A DNA stretch of 64,000 nt from Mesorhizobium sp. M1B.F.Ca.ET.045.04.1.1 (GCF_003952465.1 NZ_CP034448.1:1860001-1924000), one strand, 5' to 3'; counted from the stretch's first letter, positions 9,016-17,707 are shown. The notes: generated by a model not told the origin, from the letters alone. Translations and numbers: made by a program.

Positions 9016-9929
9016 CGCGCCAGCCTCTGCAGCGCCCGGATGACCAGCACCGTGGCGCCGGCCATCAGCGAGACGATGACCATGGTGGTGACGGAAAGTG
9101 CGGCGCCGAGCGGCCAGTTCGACGCCTTGCCGAATTGCGCCTGGATGGCGTTGGCGATCATGACGCCGTCCTTGCCGCCGACCAGCTTCGGCGTGACATA
9201 GTCGCCGACGGTCGGGATCATCACGATGAGCGCCGCCGAGATGACGCCCGGCGCCGACAACGGCAAGGTCACGCGCAGGAAGGAGCGCAGCGGCCCGTCG
9301 CCGAGATCGGTCGCCGCCTCGACCAAGGTGCGGTCGACCTTCTCCAGCGAGACGAAGATCGGCAGGATGGCGAAGGTCGCCCAGGCATGTGTGAGCGTGA
9401 TGATGACGGCGCTGGAATTGTAGAGCAGCGCCGTCGACGGCTCGTCGGTGATGCCCAGCCCCATCAGGCCGGAATTGAGCACGCCGTTATAGCCGAGGAT
9501 CACCTTCCACGACATCACGCGCAAAAGGTAGCTGGTCCAGAACGGGATGGTGATGAGGAACAGCCACAGGCTCTTGTGGCGGCCGCCATGGAAGGAAATG
9601 AAATAGGCGATCGGGTAGGCGAGAGCCACGGTGAGCAGGCTGACCGTCAGCGAGATGTAGAGCGAGCGCCAGAGCAGGTCGCGGTAGATTGGCTCGGTCA
9701 GCGCGATCCGGTAGTTCTCCAGCGTGAAGGTGTGGTCGATGGTGAGGTAGTCTTGCGTCCAGAAGGAATGGGCGATGACGACCAGGATCGGCAGAACGAG
9801 AAGGATGAGCGCGTAGAGGAAGGTCGGGCTTATCAGCGCGAAGCCTTGGGCGGCTTCCGATTGCAGAAGGGGACTTCGTCTGGCTCCCGCCATGGTGAGC
9901 GGGGGCGACCCTTCCGCCGCCGCCGTCAT
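9012..9929 (-). CDS. ABC transporter permease, PotB-like
   Basis: A 305-residue inner-membrane permease. I take the ATG at 9929, which has GGAG seven bases upstream; a longer frame to 10013 adds a basic, non-conserved leader without a ribosome site. About six transmembrane segments are visible (FALISPTFLYALILLVLPILVV first), and the ATPase-docking loop is EAATDLGDGPLRSFLRVTLP. Motifs such as IPFWTSYLLRVMSWKVIL and TVGDYVTPKLVGG are characteristic of the PotB/PotH branch. It is the first gene of the leftward operon, divergent from the aminotransferase, with the palindrome at 10112-10127 in the shared 286-bp promoter region. Confidence 0.92.
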   Translation of the reverse strand: MTAAAEGSPPLTMAGARRSPLLQSEAAQGFALISPTFLYALILLVLPILVVIAHSFWTQDYLTIDHTFTLENYRIALTEPIYRDLLWRSLYISLTVSLLTVALAYPIAYFISFHGGRHKSLWLFLITIPFWTSYLLRVMSWKVILGYNGVLNSGLMGLGITDEPSTALLYNSSAVIITLTHAWATFAILPIFVSLEKVDRTLVEAATDLGDGPLRSFLRVTLPLSAPGVISAALIVMIPTVGDYVTPKLVGGKDGVMIANAIQAQFGKASNWPLGAALSVTTMVIVSLMAGATVLVIRALQRLAR

Positions 9930-10111
9930 TGCAGCGCTCCGGGCGTGATTGCGGTTGCTGGCTCGGACTGTCCCGCCATTCGGCCTTCCCATTAACCGGC
10001 GCCGTGTTCCCAAATTCTTATGCCTGGAGCGATCGCGCCCTGGCTTGCCGGCTTTCTTTCATCATGAGCGCATCCGCCGATTGAAATCAAGCGCTATTTC
10101 TGCAATATTGA

Positions 10112-10127
10112 TTGAACGGACATTCAA
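10112..10127. promoter_or_regulatory. Putative TetR-type operator, copy 2 (TTGAA-N6-TTCAA)
   Basis: TTGAA (10112-10116), six bases, TTCAA (10123-10127), in the divergent promoter region between the permease operon (start 9929) and the aminotransferase (start 10216). It has the same length and half-sites as the copies at 1594 and 13029. Nothing else distinctive is visible in this 286-bp gap. Confidence 0.6.
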
Positions 10128-10215
10128 AATGAAGTGAAGAAAGCTCGAATTTCCACGGTTTTCCGCTTCGTTTCGTGTCCATGGAAATTCCGCAACCGGA
10201 CGATGCGAGGCTAAC

Positions 10216-11634
10216 ATGGCGGCTGCAAGAGAGATCAAGTCGAGGGAAATGGTCGACGCCGGCGACGAGGACGCGGTCGAGCTCGCCAAGCGCCATCTCG
10301 TCCAGCCCTGGCCCTATGCCGGCTCGGTCGGCGCAGAGGCGCGCGCGCTGATCGGCGAGGGCGACGGCATCTACATCACCGACGCATCCGGCAAGCGGCT
10401 GATCGACGGCCCGGCCGGCATGTGGTGCATCAATGTCGGCCACCGCCGCGAGGCGCTGGCAAGGGTGATGTACGACCAGGCGATGGCGCTCTCCTACAAT
10501 ACGCCCTGGTACACGATGAACGCGCCTTCGGCCGAGCTTGCCCGGCGCATTGCGGACGCCGCGCCGGGCGACCTCAGCCATACCTTCTTCACCACCGGCG
10601 GCTCGTCGGCGGTGGAGACGGCGCTGCGCTTCATGCAGTTCTACAACAACGTGCGCGGCCGCCCGGAGAAGAAGCTGATCCTCAGTCGCGGCGGCGCCTA
10701 TCACGGCTCGACCTACCTGTCGGCCTCGCTCAACGGCCGCCCGCGCGACCGCGACTGGATGGACGGTGCCGACGAGCTGGTGGTGAAGCTGTCATCGCCC
10801 AACCCGTTCCGGCGGCCGCAAGGCATGAGCGTTCCCGCCTTCACCGATTTCCTCGTCGATCAGTTCCGCGACACCGTTGCGCGCGTCGGCGCAGACCGGA
10901 TCGGCGCCTTTGTCGGCGAGCCGGTGCAGGCCTCGGGCGGTGTCGTCGTGCCGCCGGATGGCTATCTCAAGCGTATCCGCGAGATCTGCCGCGAGAATGA
11001 TATCCTCTACGTCTCGGATGAGGTGGTGACCGGCTTCGGGCGGCTCGGCCACGTCTTTGCCTCGGGCGACGTGTTCGGCATCGATCCGGATATGATCACC
11101 TTCGCCAAGGGCGTCACCTCGGGCTATTTCCCGCTCGGCGGTGTCATCATCTCGGAGCGGCTTCTGGAAGAATTGCGACGCTCCAATCATCCCGACGCGC
11201 TGTTCGGGCACGGCCTCACCTACACCAGCCATCCGATCGGCTGCGCCGTCGCGCTGAAAAACCTCGACCTGCTGGAAGACGGCGTCCTTCAGCATGCACG
11301 CGAGATCGCGCCCTATTTCCAGGCGCGGTTGAAGACGCTCGAGGAATTGCCGCTCGTCGGCGAGGTGCGCGGCGTCGGCCTGATGGCTTGCGTCGAATGC
11401 GTCGCCGACCGCGAGAGCAAGGACCCGCTGCAGCTCGACAAGGATGTGGGCAAGCGCATCGACGCGCATTGCCACGAGCTCGGCCTTTTGGTGCGGCCTT
11501 TGATCAACATGTGCGTGATGTCGCCGCCGCTGATCATCAGTCGCGAGCAGGTCGACGACATGGTAGCGATCCTGCGCGAGGGGATTTCGCGGACGATGGA
11601 TGATCTGAGGAAGGAAGGGGTGTGGCGGGGGTGA
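10216..11634 (+). CDS. Class III PLP-dependent aminotransferase
   Basis: A 472-residue aminotransferase of the omega-amino-acid/polyamine type. TTGGSSAVETALRF (residues 127-140) contacts the PLP phosphate. SDEVVTGFGRLG (267-278) supplies the Asp that binds the pyridine nitrogen. TFAKGVTSGYFPLGG carries the catalytic Lys at about 298. The ATG at 10216 follows GAGG. Enzymes of this class move a terminal amino group from putrescine, beta-alanine, taurine or similar amines to pyruvate or 2-oxoglutarate. Next to amine uptake and amine oxidase genes it probably takes part in the same catabolic route. It is divergent from the permease operon and followed by a palindromic repeat. Confidence 0.9.
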   Translation: MAAAREIKSREMVDAGDEDAVELAKRHLVQPWPYAGSVGAEARALIGEGDGIYITDASGKRLIDGPAGMWCINVGHRREALARVMYDQAMALSYNTPWYTMNAPSAELARRIADAAPGDLSHTFFTTGGSSAVETALRFMQFYNNVRGRPEKKLILSRGGAYHGSTYLSASLNGRPRDRDWMDGADELVVKLSSPNPFRRPQGMSVPAFTDFLVDQFRDTVARVGADRIGAFVGEPVQASGGVVVPPDGYLKRIREICRENDILYVSDEVVTGFGRLGHVFASGDVFGIDPDMITFAKGVTSGYFPLGGVIISERLLEELRRSNHPDALFGHGLTYTSHPIGCAVALKNLDLLEDGVLQHAREIAPYFQARLKTLEELPLVGEVRGVGLMACVECVADRESKDPLQLDKDVGKRIDAHCHELGLLVRPLINMCVMSPPLIISREQVDDMVAILREGISRTMDDLRKEGVWRG

Positions 11635-11642
11635 GAGCGCTC

Positions 11643-11799
11643 CTCTCCCCCCTTGAGGGGGAGATGTCGCCGAAGGCGACAGAGGGGGTCGTCTCGCGTA
11701 GATCGCCGGCGTTGTCTATGTCCCGAAGGGCGTTGGCGCTTCACGCGCAGCGACCCCTCTGGCCGCTTCGCGGCCATCTCCCCCTCAAGGGGGGAGATT
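11643..11799. repeat. Palindromic intergenic element (RIME-like, second type)
   Basis: Left arm TCTCCCCCCTTGAGGGGGAG followed by a small GTCGCC/GGCGAC hairpin and AGAGGGGGT. The right arm (about 11749-11799) is its complement with the inner hairpin replaced by GGCCGCTTCGCGGCC. The element fills the 172 bp between the convergent aminotransferase and Rieske genes and may act as a bidirectional terminator. Confidence 0.7.
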
Positions 11800-11806
11800 G
11801 GCAGCT

Positions 11807-13009
11807 TTATCCCCTCGACCTCAGCGCATCGTTCAGCCCCCACATGTCCTTTTCCTCGGGCGCCGTCTCGAGGTTCAACACCGGGACCTGCCTGCGCAGA
11901 TGGTCGTGGTGGGTGCGCACGCCATATTCGAGGTCGGAAAGATAAAAGCCCCCGAAGGCTTCCGACAGCATGGATTCGTTCGACCAGACCGAAAGCTGCA
12001 CGTCCTCGTTCATGGTGTCGCGGTCGATGCGATAGGCTAGGTAGCGGGCGGCCGCCTGCTCTCTTGTCTCGTCCTTGTAGCGATAGATCGCGCCGCGCAG
12101 CAGCGTTTCGCCGGTCGACAGCGGGAACTCCTGATAGAATTGCACCGATTCCGGCATGATCGACAGCGCGTTGTTGGGGAAGATGCCGTAGTAGATCCAG
12201 GCCTTGCGCAGATGCTGCGGCAGATGCGTCGGCTCGGGCGCTATTTTGATGTACTGGCCGACGCTCCAGCGCCGCCCGGCATGCGGGTTGTAGGTGGCAA
12301 AGGACCGCGACACGCCGTTGATGAAGGGCTCGTCGAAATACGTCGCGCCGTAAAGGTCCTGCAGCGCAGGATGCGCCATGGCGACGTGATAGCCTTCATT
12401 GTCGACGTCGCGAACCGACTTCCAGTTGACCGGCGATTTCTGCGTCCAGATGCCCCAGGACGGCACCATGTCGGCAATGCGGTAGTTGGCGATCTCGGCC
12501 TCGATCGGCTTCAAGAGCTCGGCCACCGAAGGCTGCGGGCCGCCGTTGCGGAAGCGGATGAAGATGAAGCCCATCCAGATTTCGAGGTCGAGCGGCATCA
12601 GGCCGAACTCGGTCTTGGCGAGCTCGGGGAAAGAGCGCGGGCGGGCAGCACCCCGCAGCGTGCCGTCGAGATTGTAGACCCAGCCGTGGAACGGGCAGAC
12701 CAGCGCGTTCTTGCAGGTGCCCTGGCTGTCGGCGACGACCCGGCTGCCGCGGTGGCGGCACATATTGTTGAAGGCGCGCACGACGCCGTCCTTGCCGCGC
12801 ACGATCAGCGCGCGCTCGCCGATGACGTCCATGGTCAGATAATCGCCCGCATTCGGAACGTCGGAGACGTGGCCGGCGATCTGCCAGTGATTGCGGAAGA
12901 CATATTCCTTCTCGAGCTCGAGCAGCGCGTTGGAGTGATAACTCCACCCCGGCAAGCCCCGCCGGTCCCAATCGTTGGGGATCGCCACGTCACGGAGGTG
13001 CGGGTTCAT
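11807..13009 (-). CDS. Rieske [2Fe-2S] ring-hydroxylating/demethylating oxygenase, alpha subunit
   Basis: A 400-residue oxygenase. The Rieske cluster ligands are C84-R-H86 (in MCRHRGS) and C105-P-F-H108 (in VCPFHGW). The mononuclear iron site is in DNEGYHVAMAHP (H208, H213), and the third ligand is probably the Asp of NEDVQL near residue 337. It lies in the broad family of aromatic dioxygenase alpha subunits that also contains the stachydrine, glycine-betaine and carnitine oxygenases. With an N-methyltransferase-like gene and a BetI-like regulator nearby, an N-demethylating role is plausible but unproven. No reductase gene is adjacent. The promoter contains the most perfect copy of the locus palindrome. 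Confidence 0.88.
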   Translation of the reverse strand: MNPHLRDVAIPNDWDRRGLPGWSYHSNALLELEKEYVFRNHWQIAGHVSDVPNAGDYLTMDVIGERALIVRGKDGVVRAFNNMCRHRGSRVVADSQGTCKNALVCPFHGWVYNLDGTLRGAARPRSFPELAKTEFGLMPLDLEIWMGFIFIRFRNGGPQPSVAELLKPIEAEIANYRIADMVPSWGIWTQKSPVNWKSVRDVDNEGYHVAMAHPALQDLYGATYFDEPFINGVSRSFATYNPHAGRRWSVGQYIKIAPEPTHLPQHLRKAWIYYGIFPNNALSIMPESVQFYQEFPLSTGETLLRGAIYRYKDETREQAAARYLAYRIDRDTMNEDVQLSVWSNESMLSEAFGGFYLSDLEYGVRTHHDHLRRQVPVLNLETAPEEKDMWGLNDALRSRG

Positions 13010-13028
13010 AAAAGTACTCTTCTTATTG

Positions 13029-13044
13029 TTGAATGATCATTCAA
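13029..13044. promoter_or_regulatory. Putative TetR-type operator, copy 3 (perfect palindrome)
   Basis: TTGAATGATCATTCAA at 13029-13044 is a perfect 16-bp palindrome with the same TTGAA-N6-TTCAA form as the sites at 1594 and 10112. It ends 20 bp upstream of the Rieske oxygenase start (13009), where a repressor would block transcription. Confidence 0.65.
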
Positions 13045-13056
13045 TAAAAGCATATT

Positions 13057-13072
13057 TTGCATTGAAATGCAA
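13057..13072. promoter_or_regulatory. Second inverted repeat upstream of the Rieske gene
   Basis: TTGCATT (13057-13063), GA, AATGCAA (13066-13072) is a perfect 7-bp inverted repeat just beyond the 13029 palindrome. It could be another regulator site. The rest of the 454-bp gap from 13010 to 13463 shows no gene that I can support. Confidence 0.4.
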
Positions 13073-13463
13073 TGGGTTGTTGGAATATGGAACTTCCGCG
13101 GCGGCGACTTTGAGGCCGCCTAAGCCAGAAAAATCCCGGAAAATCCGGGCCTTAACTACGGATGTAAAACAGCGGTTCCGGCTGCGGATTCGGGCGTTGC
13201 GACAGGTCCGCTTCGGATCGTCTGGTGCATCCGATGATCGCAACGGTCATGCCAATTCGGCGGCTGTGTGAGGTCGCTTACAGTCCGTCGCGTCCGACAG
13301 GCGCATGAACCTTCGCCAGCGGGCAAGCAGGGATGGAAGGCTGGCGGTCCAGATCCCTGTTTCAATCCTGTTACACGGGCAATCTCGCCCTACCATTCGG
13401 CTGTTACGCGGCGCGATTAAGTTCGTTTCATGGGAAAAGGAAAGATAACGAAGGGAGCAGCCG

Positions 13464-13874
13464 ATGTTTACGAAAGCCCAGACCGTCGACGCGAGTCGCC
13501 ACGCATATGGCCCGGAGCGCAATGATCGCCGGCCGAAGCTGGCGCTGCGCCAGCGCGCCAGCGACAATCCGATGGCGATGTTCATGCTGATCGGCGCCTG
13601 CGCTTTCGCCGGCATGGTGCTGGCGCCTGTCTCCGGCCCCGCTTTCGCTTCGCTCAATCCGCCGGCCAACGTGGTGCAGGGCGCCTCGACGACCCTCAAA
13701 ACGGCGCGGCTGCCGGAGCCGGCAATCGACTTTGCCTGCAAGGGTCAGAACTGGGGCGCCGAAAACGCCGAATGCCTGCGCGCCATCGCCGAACAGTCCG
13801 GCCAGCACCGGGCCCGCGCGGTGCGCATGATCGCCAATGCCGCGCCGCTCACCAACACGCCGAACGTCTTTTAG
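13464..13874 (+). CDS. Hypothetical exported or membrane-anchored small protein
   Basis: A 136-residue protein whose ATG is preceded by GGGAGC at good spacing and which is followed by a strong intrinsic terminator, so it looks like a real single-gene unit. A charged N-terminus (residues 1-35) precedes one hydrophobic segment, MAMFMLIGACAFAGMVLAP, which is either an uncleaved anchor or an atypical signal. The rest is about 75 residues with two cysteines (FACKGQNWGAENAECLRA), which could form a disulfide in the periplasm. I do not recognise a family and propose no function. Confidence 0.65.
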   Translation: MFTKAQTVDASRHAYGPERNDRRPKLALRQRASDNPMAMFMLIGACAFAGMVLAPVSGPAFASLNPPANVVQGASTTLKTARLPEPAIDFACKGQNWGAENAECLRAIAEQSGQHRARAVRMIANAAPLTNTPNVF

Positions 13875-13907
13875 AGTTCCCCTGAGCGCACCCTCCGCGC
13901 TCCAGTC

Positions 13908-13946
13908 AGGCTCCCGCCGCAATGTCGGTCGGGAGCCTCTTTTTTT
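13908..13946 (+). terminator. Rho-independent terminator
   Basis: Stem AGGCTCCCG (13908-13916) and CGGGAGCCT (13930-13938) with a 13-nt loop, followed by CTTTTTTT. It terminates the 13464-13874 gene and separates it from the convergent kinase gene. Confidence 0.9.
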
Positions 13947-13967
13947 GGGCGACTGGAACCCAGCCCG

Positions 13968-16067
13968 TCAGATGTGCGCCCCGCTGTCGACCGCGGCAAG
14001 ATCGGCAATCGCTGCGAGCACGCCGCGGACGTCGAGCGTCGAGAACGGCTTTTCCAGGATATGCGGGCGCTGCGGCGGCGGCAGCGCCTCGATCTCCGCC
14101 TTGGCGCCGATCAGGTCGCCGGTGACCAGCACGAAGCGCTGCGCCAGGCCTGGACGTTCGGCCAGCAGCTCGCGGTAGATGGATATGCCGCTGGTGCCCG
14201 GCATGCGCAGGTCGGAAAAGACGATGTCCGGCGGCATCTGCCCGCTCAGCACGTCGCCGGCCGACGTCCAGCTTGCGACGACCCGCGATTTCACCCCCAT
14301 CAGCTCCAGTATGTCGGAGAGCGAAGCGGCGACGTCGGGCTCGTCGTCGATGATCAGCGCATGGCGCAGCCCGCTCGAGCGCGCCGGGCCTTCGCCGGCC
14401 TTGGCGGCGTCGCCGGAAATCGCCGGCAGTTGCACGACGAAGCGCGCGCCGTGCGGCTCAACCTCCTCGAACCAGATATTGCCGTTGTGGCGCTCGACGA
14501 TCGATTTCGAGATCGACAGGCCGATGCCGGTGCCGACACCGACCGGCTTGGTGGTGAAATAGGATTCGAAGATGCGCGAGCGGATCGCCTCGGGAATCCC
14601 TGGACCATTGTCCTCGACGGAGAAGCCGGGATTGCCGCGGTCGCTGCGGAAGGTCCGCACCTTGATGCGCCGTTCGCCGGTAACGCCGGCCAGCGCATGC
14701 TGGCTGTTGATGAGGAAGTTGGCCGCGACCTGCGTGACATGGTCGGCATCCGCCATGGCAAGCAGCGGGCCATTGGCGAAATCGGTGTCGATGATGATGC
14801 CGCTGGAGCGCGCGCCGTAAGCGGTGACCTCGAGCGCGGCTCGCATCACCTGGTTGAGGTCGGTCTCGGCCTGCTCGGTCGGATGCAGGCGCACCATCGA
14901 CAGGAAGCTCTTGACGATGCGGCCGCAGCGCTCGGCGGCGGCGCGCACCTTTTCGGCGCGCACTTTCGTCTGCGGGTCGGTCGCGAATTCATGCAGCAAG
15001 GTCGACTGCGCCACCACCACCGCGAGTGGGTTGTTGAGTTCGTGCGAGACGCCGGCGAGCAGCGAGCCCATCGCCGCCATCTTCTCATTCTGGTGCAGCT
15101 TCTCGCGCTGGCGGTTGATCTCTTCCTCGGCGCGCAGCTTTTCGCGCAGGTCGCGGATCGAACCGAAGATCAGCCGGCGGTCGGCAACCCGCATCTCGGT
15201 CGCGGTCAATTCGATCGGAAAGATCTCGCCGGCAGCGTTCTGGGTCACGGTCTCCAGCCGCTGGTTGACCATCGGCGCGCCGCGGCCGGCCATGTAGTCG
15301 GCGCCTGACGCATAGCCCTTGCGATAGTAGTGCGGCACGATCGTGTCGATCAGGTCCTTGCCGAGGATGTCGCCGCGCTTGAAGCCGAACATCTTCTCGG
15401 CGGCCGGATTGAATTCGATGATGGAGCCGGACTCGTCGATGACGATGATGGCGTCGAGCGAAGCCTGCAGCATGGTGCGGCGGATCACCTCGCTGGCATG
15501 CGCCTCGGAGGGTGAGCGCTCGATGGCGTCGCCGATGGCGAGCGCGATGATGTGCAGCGTCGCCTCTTCCTCGTCCGTCCATTTGCGCTCTGCGACGCAG
15601 TCGTTGACGGCGAGCGTGCCCCAGAGATGACCGTGAGCGAAGACAGATACGGAAATGAAGGATTTTATGCTCTGCTTCTCGAAATCGGCCCGCAGGAAAC
15701 CCTCGAGGTTGCGCGTGTGTCCGGCAAAGACCTTGCCCTGGCGCTCGTCCTCCTGCAGCCGTTCCAGCAGCGGATCGGAGTTGATGATCGACTGCATAAT
15801 CACCGTGGGCGATGCGAGCTCGCCGCCGGAGGCCGGATCGATCCAGTAAGCGGCGACCGATTGGGCGAAGCCCTCGCCCGGCAATTCGCGCAGGCGGAAG
15901 AGGATGCCGCGCTGGCAATCCATCGAGCGGCAGAGCGTCTCCAATATGCCGTCCATCTCGCGCTGCCAGTCGCCCGCCTCGCGCAGGCGGCGAACGACAT
16001 GGACGGCCGCCATCGCGGCGCCCTGACGGGAACCCTGCATTTCGGTGCGTGCTGCCTCAGCAGTCAT
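13968..16067 (-). CDS. Hybrid sensor histidine kinase/response regulator
   Basis: A 699-residue soluble kinase with no clear transmembrane segment. In order: a GAF-like domain (about residues 30-185, with HGHLWGTLAVND), a PAS domain (about 195-310, with LDAIIVIDESGSIIEFNPAAEKMFG), a HisKA domain with the phospho-accepting His in AGVSHELNNPLAVV, a HATPase domain with VEDNGPGIP and GTGIGLSISKSIVE, and a C-terminal receiver (ALIIDDEPDVAAS, phospho-Asp in DIVFSDLRMPG, Lys in ILEKPFS). It is downstream of, and probably co-transcribed with, the response regulator at 16100-16828 (32-bp gap). The kinase probably phosphorylates that regulator. The signal is unknown; a cytosolic ligand for the GAF domain is likely. 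Confidence 0.92.
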   Translation of the reverse strand: MTAEAARTEMQGSRQGAAMAAVHVVRRLREAGDWQREMDGILETLCRSMDCQRGILFRLRELPGEGFAQSVAAYWIDPASGGELASPTVIMQSIINSDPLLERLQEDERQGKVFAGHTRNLEGFLRADFEKQSIKSFISVSVFAHGHLWGTLAVNDCVAERKWTDEEEATLHIIALAIGDAIERSPSEAHASEVIRRTMLQASLDAIIVIDESGSIIEFNPAAEKMFGFKRGDILGKDLIDTIVPHYYRKGYASGADYMAGRGAPMVNQRLETVTQNAAGEIFPIELTATEMRVADRRLIFGSIRDLREKLRAEEEINRQREKLHQNEKMAAMGSLLAGVSHELNNPLAVVVAQSTLLHEFATDPQTKVRAEKVRAAAERCGRIVKSFLSMVRLHPTEQAETDLNQVMRAALEVTAYGARSSGIIIDTDFANGPLLAMADADHVTQVAANFLINSQHALAGVTGERRIKVRTFRSDRGNPGFSVEDNGPGIPEAIRSRIFESYFTTKPVGVGTGIGLSISKSIVERHNGNIWFEEVEPHGARFVVQLPAISGDAAKAGEGPARSSGLRHALIIDDEPDVAASLSDILELMGVKSRVVASWTSAGDVLSGQMPPDIVFSDLRMPGTSGISIYRELLAERPGLAQRFVLVTGDLIGAKAEIEALPPPQRPHILEKPFSTLDVRGVLAAIADLAAVDSGAHI

Positions 16068-16099
16068 TGTCGGCTGTCATTCGAGCCCGCGCGTGTCGT

Positions 16100-16828
16100 T
16101 CAATTGCTGTCGCCGGTCGGCAGCGAGAAGATATAGCCTTCGCCGCGCACCGTGCGCAGGAATTTCGGATTGGCCGGATCGGCTTCGATCTTCTTTCTCA
16201 GACGCATGATGCGGATGTCGACCGCGCGCGACGATTCGGGGTCTTCCACGAAGCCGATCGCTTCCGAGATCGCCGCCCGCGTCAAAAGCCGGTTGGCGCG
16301 GGTCAGGAAGACCTCCAGCACGTCGAACTCGCTCTTGGCCATCTCGACGACCGCGCCATTGGCGCCGGTGACGAGCCTGCCGTCGAAATCGGCCTGGAAA
16401 CCGCCGAAATTCATGAAGCGGCGGGCGCCGGCCTCGATCTTGGCAGCCTGCGGCGCTGCCGGCTGCGGCACGCGGCGCAGCACGCTGCGGACCCGCGCCA
16501 GCACTTCGCGCAATTCATAGGGCTTGACGATGTAATCGTCGGCGCCAAGCTCCAGCCCGACGATGCGGTCGAGCGCGGTGCCGGCGGCGGTGGCATAGAT
16601 GATGCCGATCTGGGTCTTGGAGCGCAGCCAGCGGCCGAGCGACAGGCCGTCCTCGCCGGGCATGGCGATGTCGAGGATGGCGAGATGGAAGGATTGCGCG
16701 TCCAGCAGGCTGCGCGCCGCCGCGGCGTTCTCGGCCGTGGCGACGTCATAGCCGTTGGCGCCGAGATATTCGGCAACCGCCTCCCTCAGATCCGGCTCGT
16801 CCTCGACGACGATGATGCGCGCCTTCAC
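16100..16828 (-). CDS. OmpR-family response regulator
   Basis: The receiver starts VKARIIVVEDEPDLREAV (acidic pair E-D), with the phospho-Asp in HLAILDIAMPGEDG and the conserved Lys in DDYIVKPYEL. A winged-helix DNA-binding domain follows, ending RIMRLRKKIEADP and TVRGEGYIF. I choose the GTG at 16828, preceded by GGGAG; the frame also has an ATG at 16876, which would add a 16-residue leader unusual for this family. It pairs with the kinase downstream and is divergent from a degenerate regulator at 16922. Confidence 0.9.
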   Translation of the reverse strand: MKARIIVVEDEPDLREAVAEYLGANGYDVATAENAAAARSLLDAQSFHLAILDIAMPGEDGLSLGRWLRSKTQIGIIYATAAGTALDRIVGLELGADDYIVKPYELREVLARVRSVLRRVPQPAAPQAAKIEAGARRFMNFGGFQADFDGRLVTGANGAVVEMAKSEFDVLEVFLTRANRLLTRAAISEAIGFVEDPESSRAVDIRIMRLRKKIEADPANPKFLRTVRGEGYIFSLPTGDSN

Positions 16829-16921
16829 AATGGTCTCGCTCCCGCTTTCAGCGGAAAGTAGATTGGGTATAAACATGATGTCCAGCGCTCATCTCGAGTT
16901 GTCTGTGGCGGGGTGAAAAAA

Positions 16922-17623
16922 ATGGCAGCACGATCCGTCGTCGCGCTTGTGTCCGTTGCCGAGGTGGTGGCCAGTGACCTTGCCGACCATCTCGAGCGGC
17001 GGGGGCACGATGTGCGCCAAGCGCGCCAGCCCTGGGAGGCTGAGTCGCTGCTCTCGGCAGGGGGCATCGATGTCGTGGTCGTCGGAGACGATGTGACCCA
17101 GGCGGAAGGGCGGGAGCTGCTCAAGCGATATAGTAGCCAAGGCGGGGGCGGCGAGGGCGGCTCCGACTTCATCCTGATCTGCCGGCCACGCGATCTCGTC
17201 GACAAGGTGCTGGCGCTGGAACTCGGCGCCGCCGACGTGATCGAAAGCCCGCTCAACGTTCGCGAACTCGCCGCCCGCATCGGCGGCCTGTTGATGCGGC
17301 GCGGCCGCAACACCCAGGAACTGATCGTGCTGGAGAACGCCACCGTCGACTTGAGGTCGGCCATGGTCATGCATCGCTCCGGCGCCGAGGATCAGCTGTC
17401 GCCGGGGCAGGTGGCGCTGCTCAGGCTGTTCCTGGCGAGCCCGCGAAAGGTGCTGACGCGCGACGACATCATCGCCGCCGCGCCTGCCGAGAATGCCGAC
17501 GCTTTCGACCGCTCGATCGATTCGCGCATTGTAAGGCTGCGCCGCAAGCTCGATACCGAGACCATCACCACGATCAGAGGCGCCGGCTATCGCTTCGATC
17601 CGCCGACGCCGCGCACCGACTGA
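16922..17623 (+). CDS. Atypical response regulator with degenerate receiver and winged-helix output
   Basis: A 233-residue protein with the C-terminal winged helix of the OmpR family (SPGQVALLRLFLASPRKVLT, then VRLRRKLDTETITTIRGAGY). The N-terminal half has receiver-like strands but no acidic pair at strand 1 (VVALVSVAEVVASDL), and strand 3 reads GIDVVVVGDDVTQ in place of the usual DxxMP. Phosphorylation is therefore doubtful, and it may act as a constitutive or ligand-gated regulator. The ATG at 16922 has GGGGTG upstream; a GTG at 16913 adds three residues. It is divergent from the OmpR-type gene by about 93 bp and may share its promoter region and possibly its targets. Confidence 0.82.
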   Translation: MAARSVVALVSVAEVVASDLADHLERRGHDVRQARQPWEAESLLSAGGIDVVVVGDDVTQAEGRELLKRYSSQGGGGEGGSDFILICRPRDLVDKVLALELGAADVIESPLNVRELAARIGGLLMRRGRNTQELIVLENATVDLRSAMVMHRSGAEDQLSPGQVALLRLFLASPRKVLTRDDIIAAAPAENADAFDRSIDSRIVRLRRKLDTETITTIRGAGYRFDPPTPRTD

Positions 17624-17667
17624 GGCGGAGGCGGCCAAGTCATTTCCTTGATCTGGCATCGGAATTC

Positions 17668-17693
17668 CCCAAAACCTGCTTTACACTTTTGGG
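17668..17693. repeat. Small hairpin, possibly a terminator or dispersed repeat
   Basis: CCCAAAA (17668-17674) and TTTTGGG (17687-17693) form a perfect 7-bp stem around a 12-nt loop. It lies between the convergent ends of the atypical regulator and the small ORF at 17708, so it could terminate both. It has no long U tract beyond the stem itself. Confidence 0.45.
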
Positions 17694-17707
17694 ACCGATG
17701 CCAGTGC

